Shown here: positions 47,167-58,689 of the stretch, in pieces | How positions within the stretch are numbered: position 1 is the first letter of the stretch | Layout: each line of letters starts with the position of its first letter | Assembly: GCF_018991925.1 (NCBI RefSeq) | Contig: NW_024724368.1 | Span: forward strand, 5,544,545-5,608,544 | Reading direction: 5' to 3' | From: Homarus americanus | Taxonomy: Eukaryota; Arthropoda; Malacostraca; Decapoda; Nephropidae | Length of the DNA: 64,000 nt | Made by a program: the position numbers and the translations under genes | Notes under the pieces: generated by a model | Told to the model about the DNA's origin: nothing | Seen by the model: the letters and a program-made list of their open reading frames with translations, nothing else | The model's database searches: none

Positions 47167-47222
47167 AGTGTGTGTGTGTGTGTGTGTGTGTATGTGTTCT
47201 CGTTTCATCACACACACACACT
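47167..47222. repeat. (GT)n then CACACACA, inverted pair
   Basis: GT repeats at 47169-47190 and CA repeats at 47211-47221 are separated by about 20 bp, forming a potential hairpin. Confidence 0.85.
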
Positions 47223-47471
47223 TCAAAAATACAACAGCAAGTGAAACGCGGAGGGCGAAGTCCGTAGAGTATACTGCGTCCCCCCCACTGCCATACCCGA
47301 TATCTTGTTGTACACTACTGGTGATAGCACTCCGCTGAGCTATCTAAGGAACAGAGAGTTAATAACAGACGCAGTAGATGTCATTTCAAAATAAATATGT
47401 ATAATAATGTTTACGTTAAGTTGGTTTTGGTAAAGTCACTTGGAGAAGGTCAACAGCGTGGTAGCTCCAGT

Positions 47472-47736
47472 AGTGGTTCTCTAACTTTCCCAAGTGCGAC
47501 TCAGTTTTCAATATCTCGGAACTTCGCGGCCCATTAATTCAAATACAAACAAATAAACTGTCAGATCTAATTTATTGTCATATCAACTAGCAATTTAATA
47601 GCAAGCAATCTAATAGAAATGCACAACTAGCAATAAATAAAGTGGTTAAAGGCTCCCATTGTGCACCATTGATATAGATAGTTTAAAAAAACAAAAACAC
47701 AAAAACAGGCAAAACATAACCATGGATAAGGAACCA
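47472..47736. mobile_element. Possible non-autonomous hAT-like element
   Basis: TAGTGGTTCTCTAACTTTCC at the left resembles the CAGTGGTTCTCAA terminus of hAT elements, followed by the typical GCGACTC...CGCGGCCCATTAATTCAA body. At the right, GGAACCACTG ends at 47736 and is the inverted counterpart. An 8-bp target duplication is not evident. Confidence 0.4.
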
Positions 47737-48435
47737 CTGCTGGGGAGGAAAGTGATAATGGAATAAGTTACCAGCATCACCAGGAGGTACAGCTCAACAC
47801 AACAGTATAAGGACCCGTGCGGTGGTTTATTTATTACAACAGTTTGCATATATTTTCTCTGGCCAAGTTTGGTGTGGGTGCTGCTCTCTTTATTGGCCAA
47901 AGACCTGTATAAAGAGTCTTTTTTCTTGTATTCTTTTTCTTGGTGGACTAGTATAATTACTAACCTAGTTATTTAAGCGCTTCATGACGTTAGTTGTTGA
48001 CTTATATATTTGTTTATAACTCTTAATACTTACCATTCGATAGAGTTTTCTAAAATACGACTGAAGTGTCAATATACTTAATTGTTAGTGAAACTCAAAA
48101 CGAAAAATTCATGTTTATTTTATTTAAGAATAATGTGTTCTTATTATGAACACATAAACGAAAAAGTAAATAAAGTTTCGCAAAGTCGAGTTACAAGAAC
48201 AAAATATTAATTCATTCACTTGTTGCACAGCGAGCACGAGGAAGCAGACAATGACCCGATGAGAAGTACTGTACAGTAGTTATCCCGACCTACAGTGTCT
48301 ATGACTGATTATAATCACCTTCTTTAATGTTAAGCGTGTCTTTTTTTTAATAGCATAATTTTCTCATGTAATATTAAACATTATCTGAGCGGATGCAATT
48401 TCTGCCCGCGAACAATTACCATGGCAGGGTAATTT
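47737..48435. other. No recognised gene
   Basis: AT-rich, nothing recognised. Confidence 0.5.
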
Positions 48436-48439
48436 ATGA

Positions 48440-48679
48440 ACTGTTATTGTAAATTCATGTAGTCACCGCTGGACACTCTCTCGTGTCATCATTATTTTTA
48501 ACCCCCGAAAAAAAAAACTTTTTTATGATTGCGCGAACCTTTGTGACGGTAACATTTGGTCAATCTTGGTGCGACTTTAACCAAAAGTTTGTCATGTGGA
48601 CCTTGTGACAAGTTGATCGAACTACCAAGTTTGGCGCAAATCCGCATATACGTTCTTAAGCTATTTTGGGGACAAGCAC

Positions 48680-48729
<50 letters not shown>

Positions 48730-48745
48730 TGACAGACAGGACCGA
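48440..48745 (+). mobile_element. Dispersed repeat with (CAGA)n tail
   Basis: The body includes AACTACCAAGTTTGGCGCAA and TTAAGCTATTTTGGGGACAA, followed by about 60 bp of ACAG repeats. A conserved short body ending in a (CAGA)n tail is the usual look of a non-LTR element 3' end in decapods; the family was not assigned. Confidence 0.5.
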
Positions 48746-49515
48746 AAACACCTTTAACCCAGTTGTGGATAAGAAAAATATTTAGAGTTGTTAATCATTA
48801 ATATGTTTCGAATCACAACAAAATACGAACTAGAGAATCTGAATCATAATTTTCCCTTTATTAATTCCCAGCCTCCGAATTATCATGAAAATCACCAAAC
48901 ATTTAAGAGAAAAATATCAGTCATATATTTGGCAGTGATAAAGTGATGTTATGTCACCGCGCTTCATCACCTGTGGTCCTTAAACGCGTATTCTACGTTA
49001 GGAAATACACCAATCACCAACAATTAGAAACTAAGAAAGATACACTTCTCCGATCATCATTAAGTCGGATGCCGCGCGGCCACTGTGACGAGTGTTATTG
49101 TAGGCGACTGAGGAGACACATCAGGGTACATGACAGCCTAAACTAGACCAAATATACCTAAGCTTAACCAAACCTAATTCTGCCACACCTCCGTATATAT
49201 GACTTGATTATTGGCGGAGAATTTAACTCACTGAAAGATCTTCCACCAAGCTGGCGTCAAATTGTACAGGTTTTGATTGTTATATACAGTATAATTATTT
49301 ATCTTAATTTTTATATCTAAACTCTCCCCACAACAAGTCGAAAACGCAAGAAAATTTTAACAATAAAATTTACATACCCAGAAAAACAACGACACAAAAC
49401 ATGCAGATACTTGTCCATTATCCTCAACCTTTTCTCCTAACTTTCAACTTAATGGTGAACTCTAAGGTGAAGCTGACGCCTTATTTTACCACACCTTGTA
49501 TATTGTTATTATCTT
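48746..49515. other. No recognised gene
   Basis: A short open frame at 48943-49146 has scattered Cys/His residues but no proper zinc-finger spacing. Confidence 0.5.
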
Positions 49516-49519
49516 CACT

Positions 49520-49720
49520 TCGTGTGTGTGTGTGTGTGTGTCCGAGTATGTGTTCTCGTGCATAGGATAATTAGCAGTGTGTAGTAAATGTAGTAGTAGT
49601 AGTAGTAATAGTAGTAGTAGTCGCAACTTAGTAATAGAAGTACAGTAGTTGTGGTGATCCTTAGTTTTATGGCAGTAGTAGTAGTAGTAGTAGTACCTGT
49701 AGTAGTATTAGCAGTAACGG
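49520..49720. repeat. (GT)n, then interrupted (TAG)n leading into a retroelement
   Basis: GT units at 49521-49540, then TAG repeats at 49588-49622 and 49676-49715 separated by unique sequence. Confidence 0.9.
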
Positions 49721-49724
49721 GAAA

Positions 49725-51118
49725 GGTGAATGAGTGGGTTAGGGAAATCCAAGCTCTGTCTGACATTGCTAACACAGAGCCACATGCGGCTTTTGCGGCA
49801 TTCACCCATGGAGTCAAGCATCGCTAGAACTACCTGATGCGCACTATCCCTGATATCAAACCCCTCCTCCACCCTCTGGAAGAAGCTATCAGCGTCAATT
49901 TCATTCCCAAATTAGTGAAACATCTTCACTTAACCCCAGCAGAAAGATCACTCCTAGCACTACCACCGAGACTGGGAGGAATGGGATTGACCAATCCAGA
50001 GGAGATTGCTGCCACCGAACATCAAAACTCAGTTAAGCTCACGGCAGCCCTCACTAACCACATAAGAGCTCAGAACGCAACAGGTGAGGTGGATACCAGC
50101 GAAAGTAAACAAGATTCGTCGGTCCACTATGGCAGAACGACTGCACGGCCAAAGTGATAAGTTGCAGCAATTGATGCTGCAAGTACAAGAAAATTTGAAG
50201 AAAAAAAAGTAGCTATAGCGCAGGAAGTGGGCGCCTCGAACTGGTTAACTACGTTACCGATTAGGGCAAATGGTTTCAGTCTCAATAAACAAGAATTTAC
50301 AGATGCCATTGCTCTAAGGTACGGTAGGCCAGTAGAAGGTTTGCCCTCCCAATGCGTGTGTGGCTCTTCCTATGACGTCGATCACGCCATGTTGTGCAAG
50401 AAAGGGACCTTCATATGCATGAGGCATGACGAAGTAAGGGATCTCACCGAAAATATGTTGAAGGAAATCTGTCGTGATGTCAGGGAAGAACCGACCCCCC
50501 TTCCATTGGATGGTGATAATTTCCAACATAAGACTTCAAACACATCCAACAAAGCCCATGTTGACGTCAGTGCTCGAGGATTCTGGACGCGGGGACAGCG
50601 AGTCTTCTTCGACATCAGGATTTTTTATCCCATGGCCTCATATCACCGTAACTTAGCTCTCGATGCTGCACCCACAAGAGGAACGAGAACGACAAGATAA
50701 GGGCATATGGGGAGAGAATTCAAAACGTTGATCAAGGCAGCTTCACTCCTCTGGTGTTCACAACCTCTGGTGGGATGGGACCAAGTGCAAGATGCCAGAC
50801 TCGTGGAGGTGCTATCCGAACAGAAGCAGCAGCCCAGAAGTTATGTTACAGCCTGAATGAGATGTCGACTGTTCTTCTCTCTCCTTAGGTCTGCTTTGCT
50901 CTGCCTCAGGGGAACGAGAGCATCGGCCCCAAAACCGACAACAGTTGCAGATATTGACTATGAGGCTACAGTCACTGAATGCCGCATAGATCTGCGGCTC
51001 AACTAACTCAACACAGCTAGGATAGCTACTTATGTATTAGGATATTTAATTTTAAGGTAATAAAATGGCGGCGAAGGTGTGGCTATTGAGGGAGGCTGGA
51101 GGCCACGTTTAAAAAAAA
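49725..51118 (+). pseudogene. 5'-truncated retroelement: RT C-terminus, zinc-binding and nuclease-like region
   Basis: A 1.4-kb copy with few lesions. It opens with VNEWVREIQALSDIANTEPH and AAFAAFTHGVKHR, then MRTIPDIKPLLHPLEEAI, then LPPRLGGMGLTNPEE. After stops near 50155 the frame resumes with GASNWLTTLPI, then LNKQEFTDAIALRYG. A C-x-C...D-H...C cluster follows (QCVCGSSYDVDHAMLC), then MRHDEVRDLTENMLKEIC. Next comes HVDVSARGFWTRGQ and FFDIRIFYP, resembling a PD-(D/E)XK-type nuclease core. After one more break the C terminus reads [14 protein letters not shown], and the 3' UTR carries AAGGTAATAAAATGG, poly(A) and (TAG)n. The catalytic RT core is absent. The clade is not assigned; the nuclease reading is inference. 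Confidence 0.85.
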
Positions 51119-51150
51119 GTAGTAGTAGCAGTAGTAGTAGTAATATTGCT
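51119..51150 (+). repeat. (TAG)n tail at the 3' junction of the retroelement
   Basis: AGTAGTAGTAGCAGTAGTAG follows the short poly(A) directly. Compare the 41.36-kb copy. Confidence 0.9.
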
Positions 51151-51184
51151 GGATAGTAGTCTTAATCAATATTCAACCATTGAT

Positions 51185-51880
51185 CCTGCAAACAGTATCC
51201 TCCTACTACTGTACCTACACCAGACTTTCCGTCCCATACAACGAGTGTACAGTATACCCATCTAGTGCCTTCTGGTCCGTCCTCTATCGACCCAAACAAA
51301 GCCCCAAGACCTGATGGTATACCTCACTGAACACAGATCTTGAGTCCACAGCTCAATAGGGTGCAAACGACCATGTTACGATACAACTCTCACGTTTAGA
51401 GACTCACCACCGCCCTCTATTATCACTATTAGACCAACTTGATTTCAATGTCATTCACCTTTACAACGTCCAGTCCCTTACTTCCGCCTTACCTCCCCCT
51501 CATGTTAAATTAGCTCTTTTCCAGTATTATTTACTTGATCAGTGAGTCAATGAAATCCAAACCTTCATCCCCCGCTCGTATCAACGCCAGTCTCAACAAA
51601 AGTTATTCATTAACATGACTATTCCTCCTCTAAGCAAGTTCCATCTAATTGTATATCATCATCCTCGCATTGCTCGTCTGCGGAACTCCTTGCCCTCCCT
51701 CCCATGTCTTTCCATCTACATACAACTTACAGCTCTTCCTGTATGGACCCCTTATTACACAGTTGAATCATGCATAGTCGTCTTGCTAATCCATGGTGTA
51801 CTATGGAAATCTAGCTTAAATATAGGTCATTGGTCGGTTATATTGATCTTCAGAGGATACATGTCTCTCCCCTAGTTTAA
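51185..51880 (+). pseudogene. Probable LINE RT remnant
   Basis: At about 51290-51325 one frame reads DPNKAPRPDGIPH, the classic entry motif of non-LTR reverse transcriptase (x-N-K-A-P-G-P-D-G-I). A stop follows. Further on, 51405-51540 and 51615-51875 hold open stretches without motifs I can place. Only the first motif is convincing. Confidence 0.45.
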
Positions 51881-52185
51881 TAAAGATAAAATACAGTAAT
51901 AGTTATAACAATATATAATTACCAACACAGTAGCACCATCACATATCGGATTATCTATTCAAACAGATTTTTTTTAAAGTCAGGTTTTCTTAATTAGTTA
52001 TCTAAATGTACAATTCTCAGGACTACATATAAGAGCAAAACCCCTCTACCAGTGCTGAACCTTCTGCAGGTACTGATGTCAATATTATTTTCTCCCGATA
52101 CACGATAGATTGAAGGTACAGTAAGTAACTTCTCACAGTGTGTCATTATGGTCGGCGTCATACAAGGAACTACATCACCTAAGTC
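51881..52185. other. No recognised gene
   Basis: Nothing recognised. Confidence 0.5.
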
Positions 52186-52189
52186 TAAT

Positions 52190-52365
52190 GTTATGACACA
52201 AGGACCGTGGCCATTATACTGCAGGTCTACACTTAAGACACAAGGGCCGTGGCCATTATACTGCAGGTCTACACTTAAGACACAGGGACCATGGCCATTA
52301 TACTGCAGGTCTACACTTAAGACACAGGTCTACACTTATGACACAGGTCTACACTTAAGACACAA
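52190..52365. repeat. 42-bp repeat, three copies plus partial units
   Basis: ACACTTAAGACACAAGGGCC then GTGGCCATTATACTGCAGGT and CT, period 42. Shortened units follow at 52315-52365. Confidence 0.93.
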
Positions 52366-52900
52366 CGATATTGTGATGGTAAGCAAGGTGTTCTTTGGAC
52401 GTTGGAGGGCACACTGTGTTCTTAGTCAGCTGTGTCTCTCGCCGGACCGATAAAAACATGACAGATTGGGTTTATCCTACAGTAAGTGGCGGAATAATCA
52501 TGGTCTGAAAATTCTGGGGATTTGCCACGGACCCCCGTATGAGTCAGCCAGGTAACCAGTCTAATATACCTGAGGATGAAACATGAGCAAAATTCTTAAT
52601 GAAACGAGAAATTTATAAGTAAACTAAAGGTCACCTTACGAGATGGTTGTTCCTCATCCATCAATTAAGTTCATAGTTTAAGAGATAGAAATTTGCATAC
52701 TTTGTGGGAAATTATTTTTAACTAAGTGGATATTAATTAGAGTGACGCTGGTAAAGGTAAATGACTGAGTTCGTTTTAAAACCCATTAAGCTCATCAGCC
52801 AGAGAATAACTTAGAGATAATAACTGATCACATAGATTCGTATAGGACGAATATAAATTAAGAATATAAATTGAGGAATGTGAAGCGTGTTGTCGTGTTA
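52366..52900. other. No recognised gene
   Basis: AT-rich, nothing recognised. Confidence 0.5.
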
Positions 52901-52902
52901 AC

Positions 52903-53502
52903 TAACTCACTACTGTGGTACACAACACTGGCTCACACAACTCACTACTGTGGTACACAACACTGGCTCACACAACTCACTACTGTGGTACACAACACTG
53001 GCTCACACAACTCACTACTGTGGTACACAACACTGGCTCACACAACTCACTACTGTGGTACACAACACTGGCTCACACAACTCACTACTGTGGTACACAA
53101 CACTGGCTCACACAACTCACTACTGTGGTACACAACACTGGCTCACACAACTCACTACTGTGGTACACAACACTGGCTCACACTGTGCTCACACACTACT
53201 GTGGTACACAACACTGGCTCACACAACTCACTACTGTGGTACACAACACTGGCTCACACAACTCACTACTGTGGTACACACTGGCTCACACAACTCACTA
53301 CACAACACTGGCTCACACAACTCACTACTGTGGTACACAACACTGGCTCACACAACTCACTACTGTGGTACACAACACTGGCTCACACAACTCACTACTG
53401 TGGTACACAACACTGGCTCACACAACTCACTACTGTGGTACACAACACTGGCTCACACAACTCACTACTGTGGTACACAACACTGGCTCACACAACTCAC
53501 AG
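52903..53502. repeat. 35-bp minisatellite, about 17 copies
   Basis: CTCACTACTGTGGTACACAA then CACTGGCTCACACAA, period 35. Three internal units are shortened near 53180, 53280 and 53300. The period is not a multiple of three, so all three forward frames carry the same peptide repeat; these are artefacts. Confidence 0.98.
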
Positions 53503-54220
53503 TCCTCGTTGGTGAAGTGTAATAATTGAGTTGTTTATGACAGTAATTAAGGGGATGGAAGGACCTAAATCTGTTATATCTCATTATTTATGTTTTATAA
53601 AATGGTTATTAAACTTAACTTGAGGAAAAACTATTTCATGAAATATTGTCATAAACTCTTTAATAATAATAATGAGAAAAGTGAATTCAATCGACCAAAC
53701 AGAGTTAACACATGAGTGATATTTCAGTCTACTGTATATGATCTCCTTTTGTTGACTGTATTTCCGTGCAGATGGTCACCACTCGCCCTCCTCGTCCAGA
53801 ATCCCTCGCCTCAACAAAGTCAGTTCTCTCATAATACAATGAAGTACAGTATAATATACCCGAAACAATGTTAACGGAATTTCAGTAATTAATTAGATAT
53901 TTATGAGCATAACAGACAACTTTAACCTGCAACTAAGCGACTGGAGTGAATGAAGGTAAGTGTTGCTAAGCTGCCATTTTCCCAAGTGTTTATGACGACA
54001 GAGTTTTACCTGACATTTAAGTTAAGAATTTTTTTTAATACAGTATCTTAAATCTAAAAAAAAAATAAGCATAAAAAAATAGAGTGTATTTTCAGGCGAT
54101 GGTTCTTGTTTTTATATAATTTTGTGTTGTGAGTGTGAAGTGTGTGGGTGACCAGATGAAGCGTAAACATGAAGTGTTGATTACTTATTATTTTATATTG
54201 TGCCTTGTGATGAAACATTA
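53503..54220. other. No recognised gene
   Basis: AT-rich, nothing recognised. Confidence 0.5.
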
Positions 54221-54239
54221 TATTAGTAGGTTTATCTCT

Positions 54240-54480
54240 CTCTCGCCTCCTTTTCACCAACACCAACACTACCGCCGCCACCACCATTCTCACTACCAAC
54301 CATTCCCACCATCACCACTAACAACACCATCATCATCATCATCATTAGTACCACTACACCCACTATAACCACCACCATAACTACCACTACCCCCCCCCAC
54401 CCCACCACCGTCACCTCCCCTACCACCACCACAACAACCATCTTCATCACCACCATCACACCACCACAATCACCATATCC
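54240..54480. repeat. CAC/CAT-rich tract
   Basis: Irregular ACCACCACCATTCTCACTAC-like sequence, nearly G-free on the plus strand, with a poly-C patch near 54390. Confidence 0.9.
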
Positions 54481-55245
54481 TCCTCTACCTCTGCCCCGTC
54501 ATCCTACCCTATCAAGGTGTGAGTGTCGTCCATCACACATAACCAAGGCAGTTCCACCACATTTCCCCCAGAATAAACTTACTAACAGTTCCTGCTGCCT
54601 CACAACATATTGCTGCCCAAAACTTTATCTCCGTTCAAATTGGCAGACCTCCAATTTCAACTTCAAACACAGTTGAGTGGCGGCTGACCAGACCAGGGAT
54701 AAACCATACCCAATTACGGGTCTTTTGTGTGTGTGGGGGGGGGGGGGTTATTGTTATACCTCGGGGAATTGCTGCACTGTATTGTATTGCACTGTAGTAA
54801 TGAATGCATTATATTGTATTTCATGGTTTATTATTGGTTTGCTTGTTGTGGGTTTTAAGTGCAGAAGTCCTGGTATTAGGTGATATATACACATGTGTAT
54901 TACTCAAATATATATTGTATTCGGATATTTTCGTATTTATTATGTTTTGCCATCCGTATGTCCCTTCTCTCCCACGCCTGCTACCAGCCTCTTGTCTAAT
55001 CCAGAACAACGTGTGGTATACTGTGTGCGTGGGAAGGCATTATCTCACCATGGTTGAAAAAACACCTCAGTCAAATCACTGTCTTCCACTCTTGACGTCA
55101 TTTCATCTATATTCTCGTCACCTATTTGGTAATCAGGTCTTGGAAGCCAACAAATTTTCATCCCTAAATAAACTTAGTACCTGGTCTTATTATTAAAATA
55201 CTCTAAGGTAAATCATCAATGAATTCAATACCCGGTTTGTCTAGG
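54481..55245. other. No recognised gene; (G)n at 54735-54747
   Basis: A run of 13 G at 54735-54747. The open frame at 54804-55196 is unrecognised. Confidence 0.5.
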
Positions 55246-55249
55246 TAAG

Positions 55250-55436
55250 GTACAGTGTGTACCTGCATTGTCTATATACAGTACAATACATGCCGAATCA
55301 ATGTAAATTTGTATGGCAATTTTACTCATTAAATATCTATCTATCTATCCATCTTTCTATCTGTCTATCTATCTATCTACAGTATATATCTATCTATCTA
55401 TCTACAGTATATATCTATCTATCTATCTACAGTATA

Positions 55437-55473
<37 letters not shown>

Positions 55474-55475
55474 GT
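55250..55475 (+). mobile_element. Dispersed repeat (copy of 27.6-27.8 kb) with (TCTA)n tail
   Basis: GTACCTGCATTGTCTATATA and GAATCAATGTAAATTTGTAT match the element at 27605-27840. Then (TCTA)n runs from about 55335 to 55472, interrupted by CAGTATATA blocks. Confidence 0.6.
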
Positions 55476-55519
55476 CAATAAGGCCTGGTCTTTTCACGCA
55501 TGTTAAAATAGTATGTACG

Positions 55520-55543
55520 TGTGTGTGTGTGTGTGTGTGTGTG
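55520..55543 (+). repeat. (GT)n microsatellite
   Basis: Twelve GT units. Confidence 0.95.
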
Positions 55544-55549
55544 TGGTGT

Positions 55550-56015
55550 CCGCGAAGAAGGATCACCAAGCAGGAGACATCTACTCGTATACCTATAATC
55601 ACTGTTTAGCTCAGAGAACGTGAAGAAATGGCCAAATTAAAGATATGCAAAATATATTAACCGGTTTTCGGTTTGTGGGTCTATCTGTATAGGTGGTTGT
55701 TTGGTTGCTTTCTACCACACATAATTTTCATCTGATTAGTACCAAAAACTCACGGCGGCTGGTTGGCCAAGACACACACTCGCCACAGCACAAATTTAGT
55801 GAACATCGGATAAAGGTCGGAAAAAAAGTTCCCCCCTCAAAATTATCACTTTCCGGCTCTAACTTAAAAAATATATTAATCAAACTTGACGAAATATTTA
55901 CGTAAGATTGATTTACACAGAAACTAATTATTTGTAAATTGTAATCAAATTCAGTGGAGAGAAAAGGTCAAAGGTTGAACCAAAAATTATCATCTCCTAA
56001 ACTCCTAATATCCAC
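55550..56015. other. No recognised gene
   Basis: An open frame at 55693-55905 is unrecognised. Confidence 0.5.
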
Positions 56016-56019
56016 AATA

Positions 56020-56020
56020 A

Positions 56021-56062
<42 letters not shown>
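56020..56062. repeat. (ATT)n tract, tail of the minus-strand LINE
   Basis: On the minus strand this follows GAATTGAATTGAATTACTAT, forming the 3' tail of the element at 56065-56714. Confidence 0.92.
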
Positions 56063-56064
<2 letters not shown>

Positions 56065-56065
<1 letters not shown>

Positions 56066-56714
56066 AGTAATTCAATTCAATTCAATTTCAATATTTATTC
56101 CTTGATAGAGGAAGCGGGATCCGAGTGCTGTCACTAGGTACCCCTGTACAATAACACCAGAATCATCTGGCAAGTGTCAGAAGAATATATATAAATATTT
56201 TAAAGGGGCTTACTAAAGCCTAAGGAAGGAAGGATATTCCTTCAACACATCATCAATGTTATTTACATAATATCTGGCCAGTATGGGGAGGATCATCGTG
56301 TCTCCATGAGGGAGTCGTGGAGTGGTGGTCCAGCAGGCGTTGTGTGTGGGGACATCTTAGGAGGTAGTGGATAAGGGTGCGGCTGTCGGGTCTTCTGCAT
56401 AATGCACAAGAGCGTTGCTCAGGGGATGCAGGGATATCAATCTCCCAAGCAAAGTCATACCCAATGATGATACGGGCAGCAATCACGTCCCTTTTCCGCG
56501 ACCCTTTCCCATAGACATACGAGAGGTCAGGAAATTTACGGAGTTCATCGTACCAGGTGGGCGGGGAGTGCAGGGGTTTGGCTGCTTCCCGAGCTTCTCT
56601 CTTTTTGTGGCGAATTTGGGTCCTCAGCTGTAAAAGTGTTCGAGGAACAACGTAGTCAGGTGTGGCCTTGTTACAGCCAGTCTTGGCAAGGCCATCTGTT
56701 GCCTCATTCCCCAA
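56065..56714 (-). pseudogene. 5'-truncated LINE with RNase H tail and zinc knuckle
   Basis: The minus-strand frame from 56714 to 56259 is intact for about 151 codons. It begins GNEATDGLAKTGCNKATPDY, the last part of an RNase H domain (x-x-G-N-E-x-A-D-x-L-A-K). It continues through a basic linker (RHKKREAREAAK), then PTWYDELRKFPDLSYVYGKG, then RSCALCRRPDSRTLIHYLLR and CPH, a C-x2-C...H...C zinc-binding motif. This order is typical of the C terminus of I/Jockey-type non-LTR elements. A roughly 170-bp 3' UTR leads to the (TAA)n tail. The 5' end is cut exactly where (TAG)n begins. Confidence 0.85.
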
Positions 56715-56715
56715 G

Positions 56716-56745
56716 GTATAGTAGTAGTAGTAGTAGTAGCACCCC
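56716..56745 (+). repeat. (TAG)n at the LINE 5' truncation point
   Basis: ATAGTAGTAGTAGTAGTAGT borders the LINE. Confidence 0.93.
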
Positions 56746-57465
56746 TTTACTTTTCAGTTTATTTTGAACGGAGTTCAAAACTCGAAACAATTAAGTATCA
56801 TTCGAATCAGTTTCATAAAAAGGAATATCATTGAAACAATACTCGAGACACGCTTCATAACAGGTAGACAAAGTGTGTCTGTACAGACATTTTATAAAAA
56901 TATGTGAGTCAATAGAGCAAATATTAATAACACAGATATTACAATATAAACACGGTAACATTATCTAAAACAGCCTGCTGCACTGCTGGAAGACTGTTTG
57001 GGAGCTCTATGGGTTCGAATACCGTGAAACAACCATATTCATACCTACGGTTGGCACCTGGATAATATAATATGACTATGTATTTTGGTGATCTGTCGGT
57101 GTAATATATGCAAGTCTGTCGAAGTAATCTGATGGAATGTTGATTTACAATAAGATAGTGTCAAAGGTTATGACGCAGCGGTATAACGCACAATATTGCC
57201 TATACTGTATATTATGAATTTCCGTGGGAATAAAGTGCAAAAAGGGGGAGTAACAGCAGTATTGAAAGTAGCAGCAACAGTAGCAGTATTCATAGTAGCA
57301 GCAGCAGTAGTCTTACATGTCATTCATAACCCCCCTCCCCCAGGGCTGACCAGCTGACCTACTCCCTCGGTCTACGTGTTGGCATAAAGGCTCCAGCCCT
57401 GTCATTACGCACAACTCCCCTCTGCAAAAGATTCTGGAGCAAATATTGTAGTATCTCTCATCTTA
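56746..57465. other. No recognised gene; CAG/TAG patch at 57250-57312
   Basis: An imperfect AGCAGCAGTAGT patch. GGTTCGAATACC at 57012 resembles a pol III B box without a supporting tRNA fold. Confidence 0.5.
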
Positions 57466-57469
57466 TCTC

Positions 57470-57870
57470 CCTCCTTTTATACTGTACGTCCAATCATCTA
57501 ATCTCCCTCTTACTGTACGTCCAATCATCTCCTTCTCCCCATGTCTTATGTTGTCTTTCTTTGTCTCCCTCTTCCATGTACGTCCAATCATCTAATCTCC
57601 CTCTTACTGTACGTCCAATCATCTCCTTTTCCTCCTGCCTTATGTTGTATCTCTTTGTCTCTCTCTTCCATGTACGTCCAATCATCTAATATCCCTCCTT
57701 AGTGTACGTCCAATCATCTAATATCCCTCCTTAGTGTACGTCCAATCATCTAATTTCCCTCTTACTGCACGTCCAATCATCTCACCTCCCTCTTCATGTA
57801 CGTCCAATCATCTCACCTCCCTCTTCATGTACGTCCAATCATCTTATACCTCCTTTTATACGTCCAATCA
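57470..57870 (+). repeat. CCAAT-bearing minisatellite, about 29 bp period
   Basis: TACGTCCAATCATCTAATCT and CCCTCTTA-type spacers repeat about 13 times with some shortened or expanded spacers. Every unit keeps GTCCAATCAT intact while the spacer varies. Confidence 0.95.
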
Positions 57871-57929
57871 TGATTCTCAGTTCCACGCATGTAAGCTCGC
57901 TTGTTATTTGGCCCAGAGACTACCTACTC

Positions 57930-58035
57930 CTCCTGCCTGCTACCCATTATACAAGCCCGGCTGTGACTGGATAAAAAGGGTATCCATTGGTGCTGATTGG
58001 TTGATTTAAAGCCAACTCCTTGAACCAACTCAAGG
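57930..58035 (+). promoter_or_regulatory. Possible TATA-like promoter with ATTGG motifs
   Basis: GGATAAAAAGGGTA at about 57968 resembles a TATA box. CATTGG, GATTGG and CATTGG (reverse CCAAT) lie at about 57984, 57994 and 58038. It directly follows the CCAAT-rich minisatellite. No transcript or first exon was recognised. Confidence 0.2.
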
Positions 58036-58094
58036 TCATTGGTCACCGGAAGTATTAAATTTATGATCTAATATTTGAAATCTTCACAGCTGAT

Positions 58095-58350
58095 TAGAAC
58101 CGTTACTTACAACAGAAAGGAACATTATTTACAACAGAGGAAGAAACATTAGTTATTTACAACAGCGGAAACATTATTTACAACAGAAGGGAACATTATT
58201 TACAACAGAGGAAGAAACATTAGTTATTTGCAACAGAGGAAACATTATTTACAACAGAAGGGAACATTATTTACAACAGAAAGAGACATTATTTAAACAG
58301 AGGAAGCATTAATTATTTACAACAGAGCGGAACCATTATATACAAGAAGG
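58095..58350. repeat. Degenerate repeat, about 21-45 bp
   Basis: ACATTATTTACAACAGAAGG and GAAGAAACATTAGTTATTTA alternate about ten times. Confidence 0.88.
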
Positions 58351-58469
58351 AACAAATCATCCCTTGGTTCGAACAGATTATTCCGAATTCGACACATGTA
58401 TCGATAGTGATGAAGGCGGACCAGGTCTTCGTGACGCCGGTTCATATCGTTGCATTACATTAATTTAGA

Positions 58470-58645
58470 GGCATAGGTACAACCACGGGTAATCTTACAA
58501 GTACAGGTAGAGGCAAAGGCACAGGTAAAGGTATAAAGACAGGTACAGGTACACCCATAAATACAGGCACAATTACAGATACAGGTACACATACAGATAT
58601 AAGTACATATACAGGTACAAGCACAGGTACACAGGTACAGCTGCA
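58470..58645. repeat. ACAGGTAC-type hexamer repeat
   Basis: Imperfect ACAGGT/ACAGAT hexamers for about 170 bp. Confidence 0.88.
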
Positions 58646-58689
58646 ACTGTTACATGTTTCAAAATGGTACCAACAAACAAACAATGACT

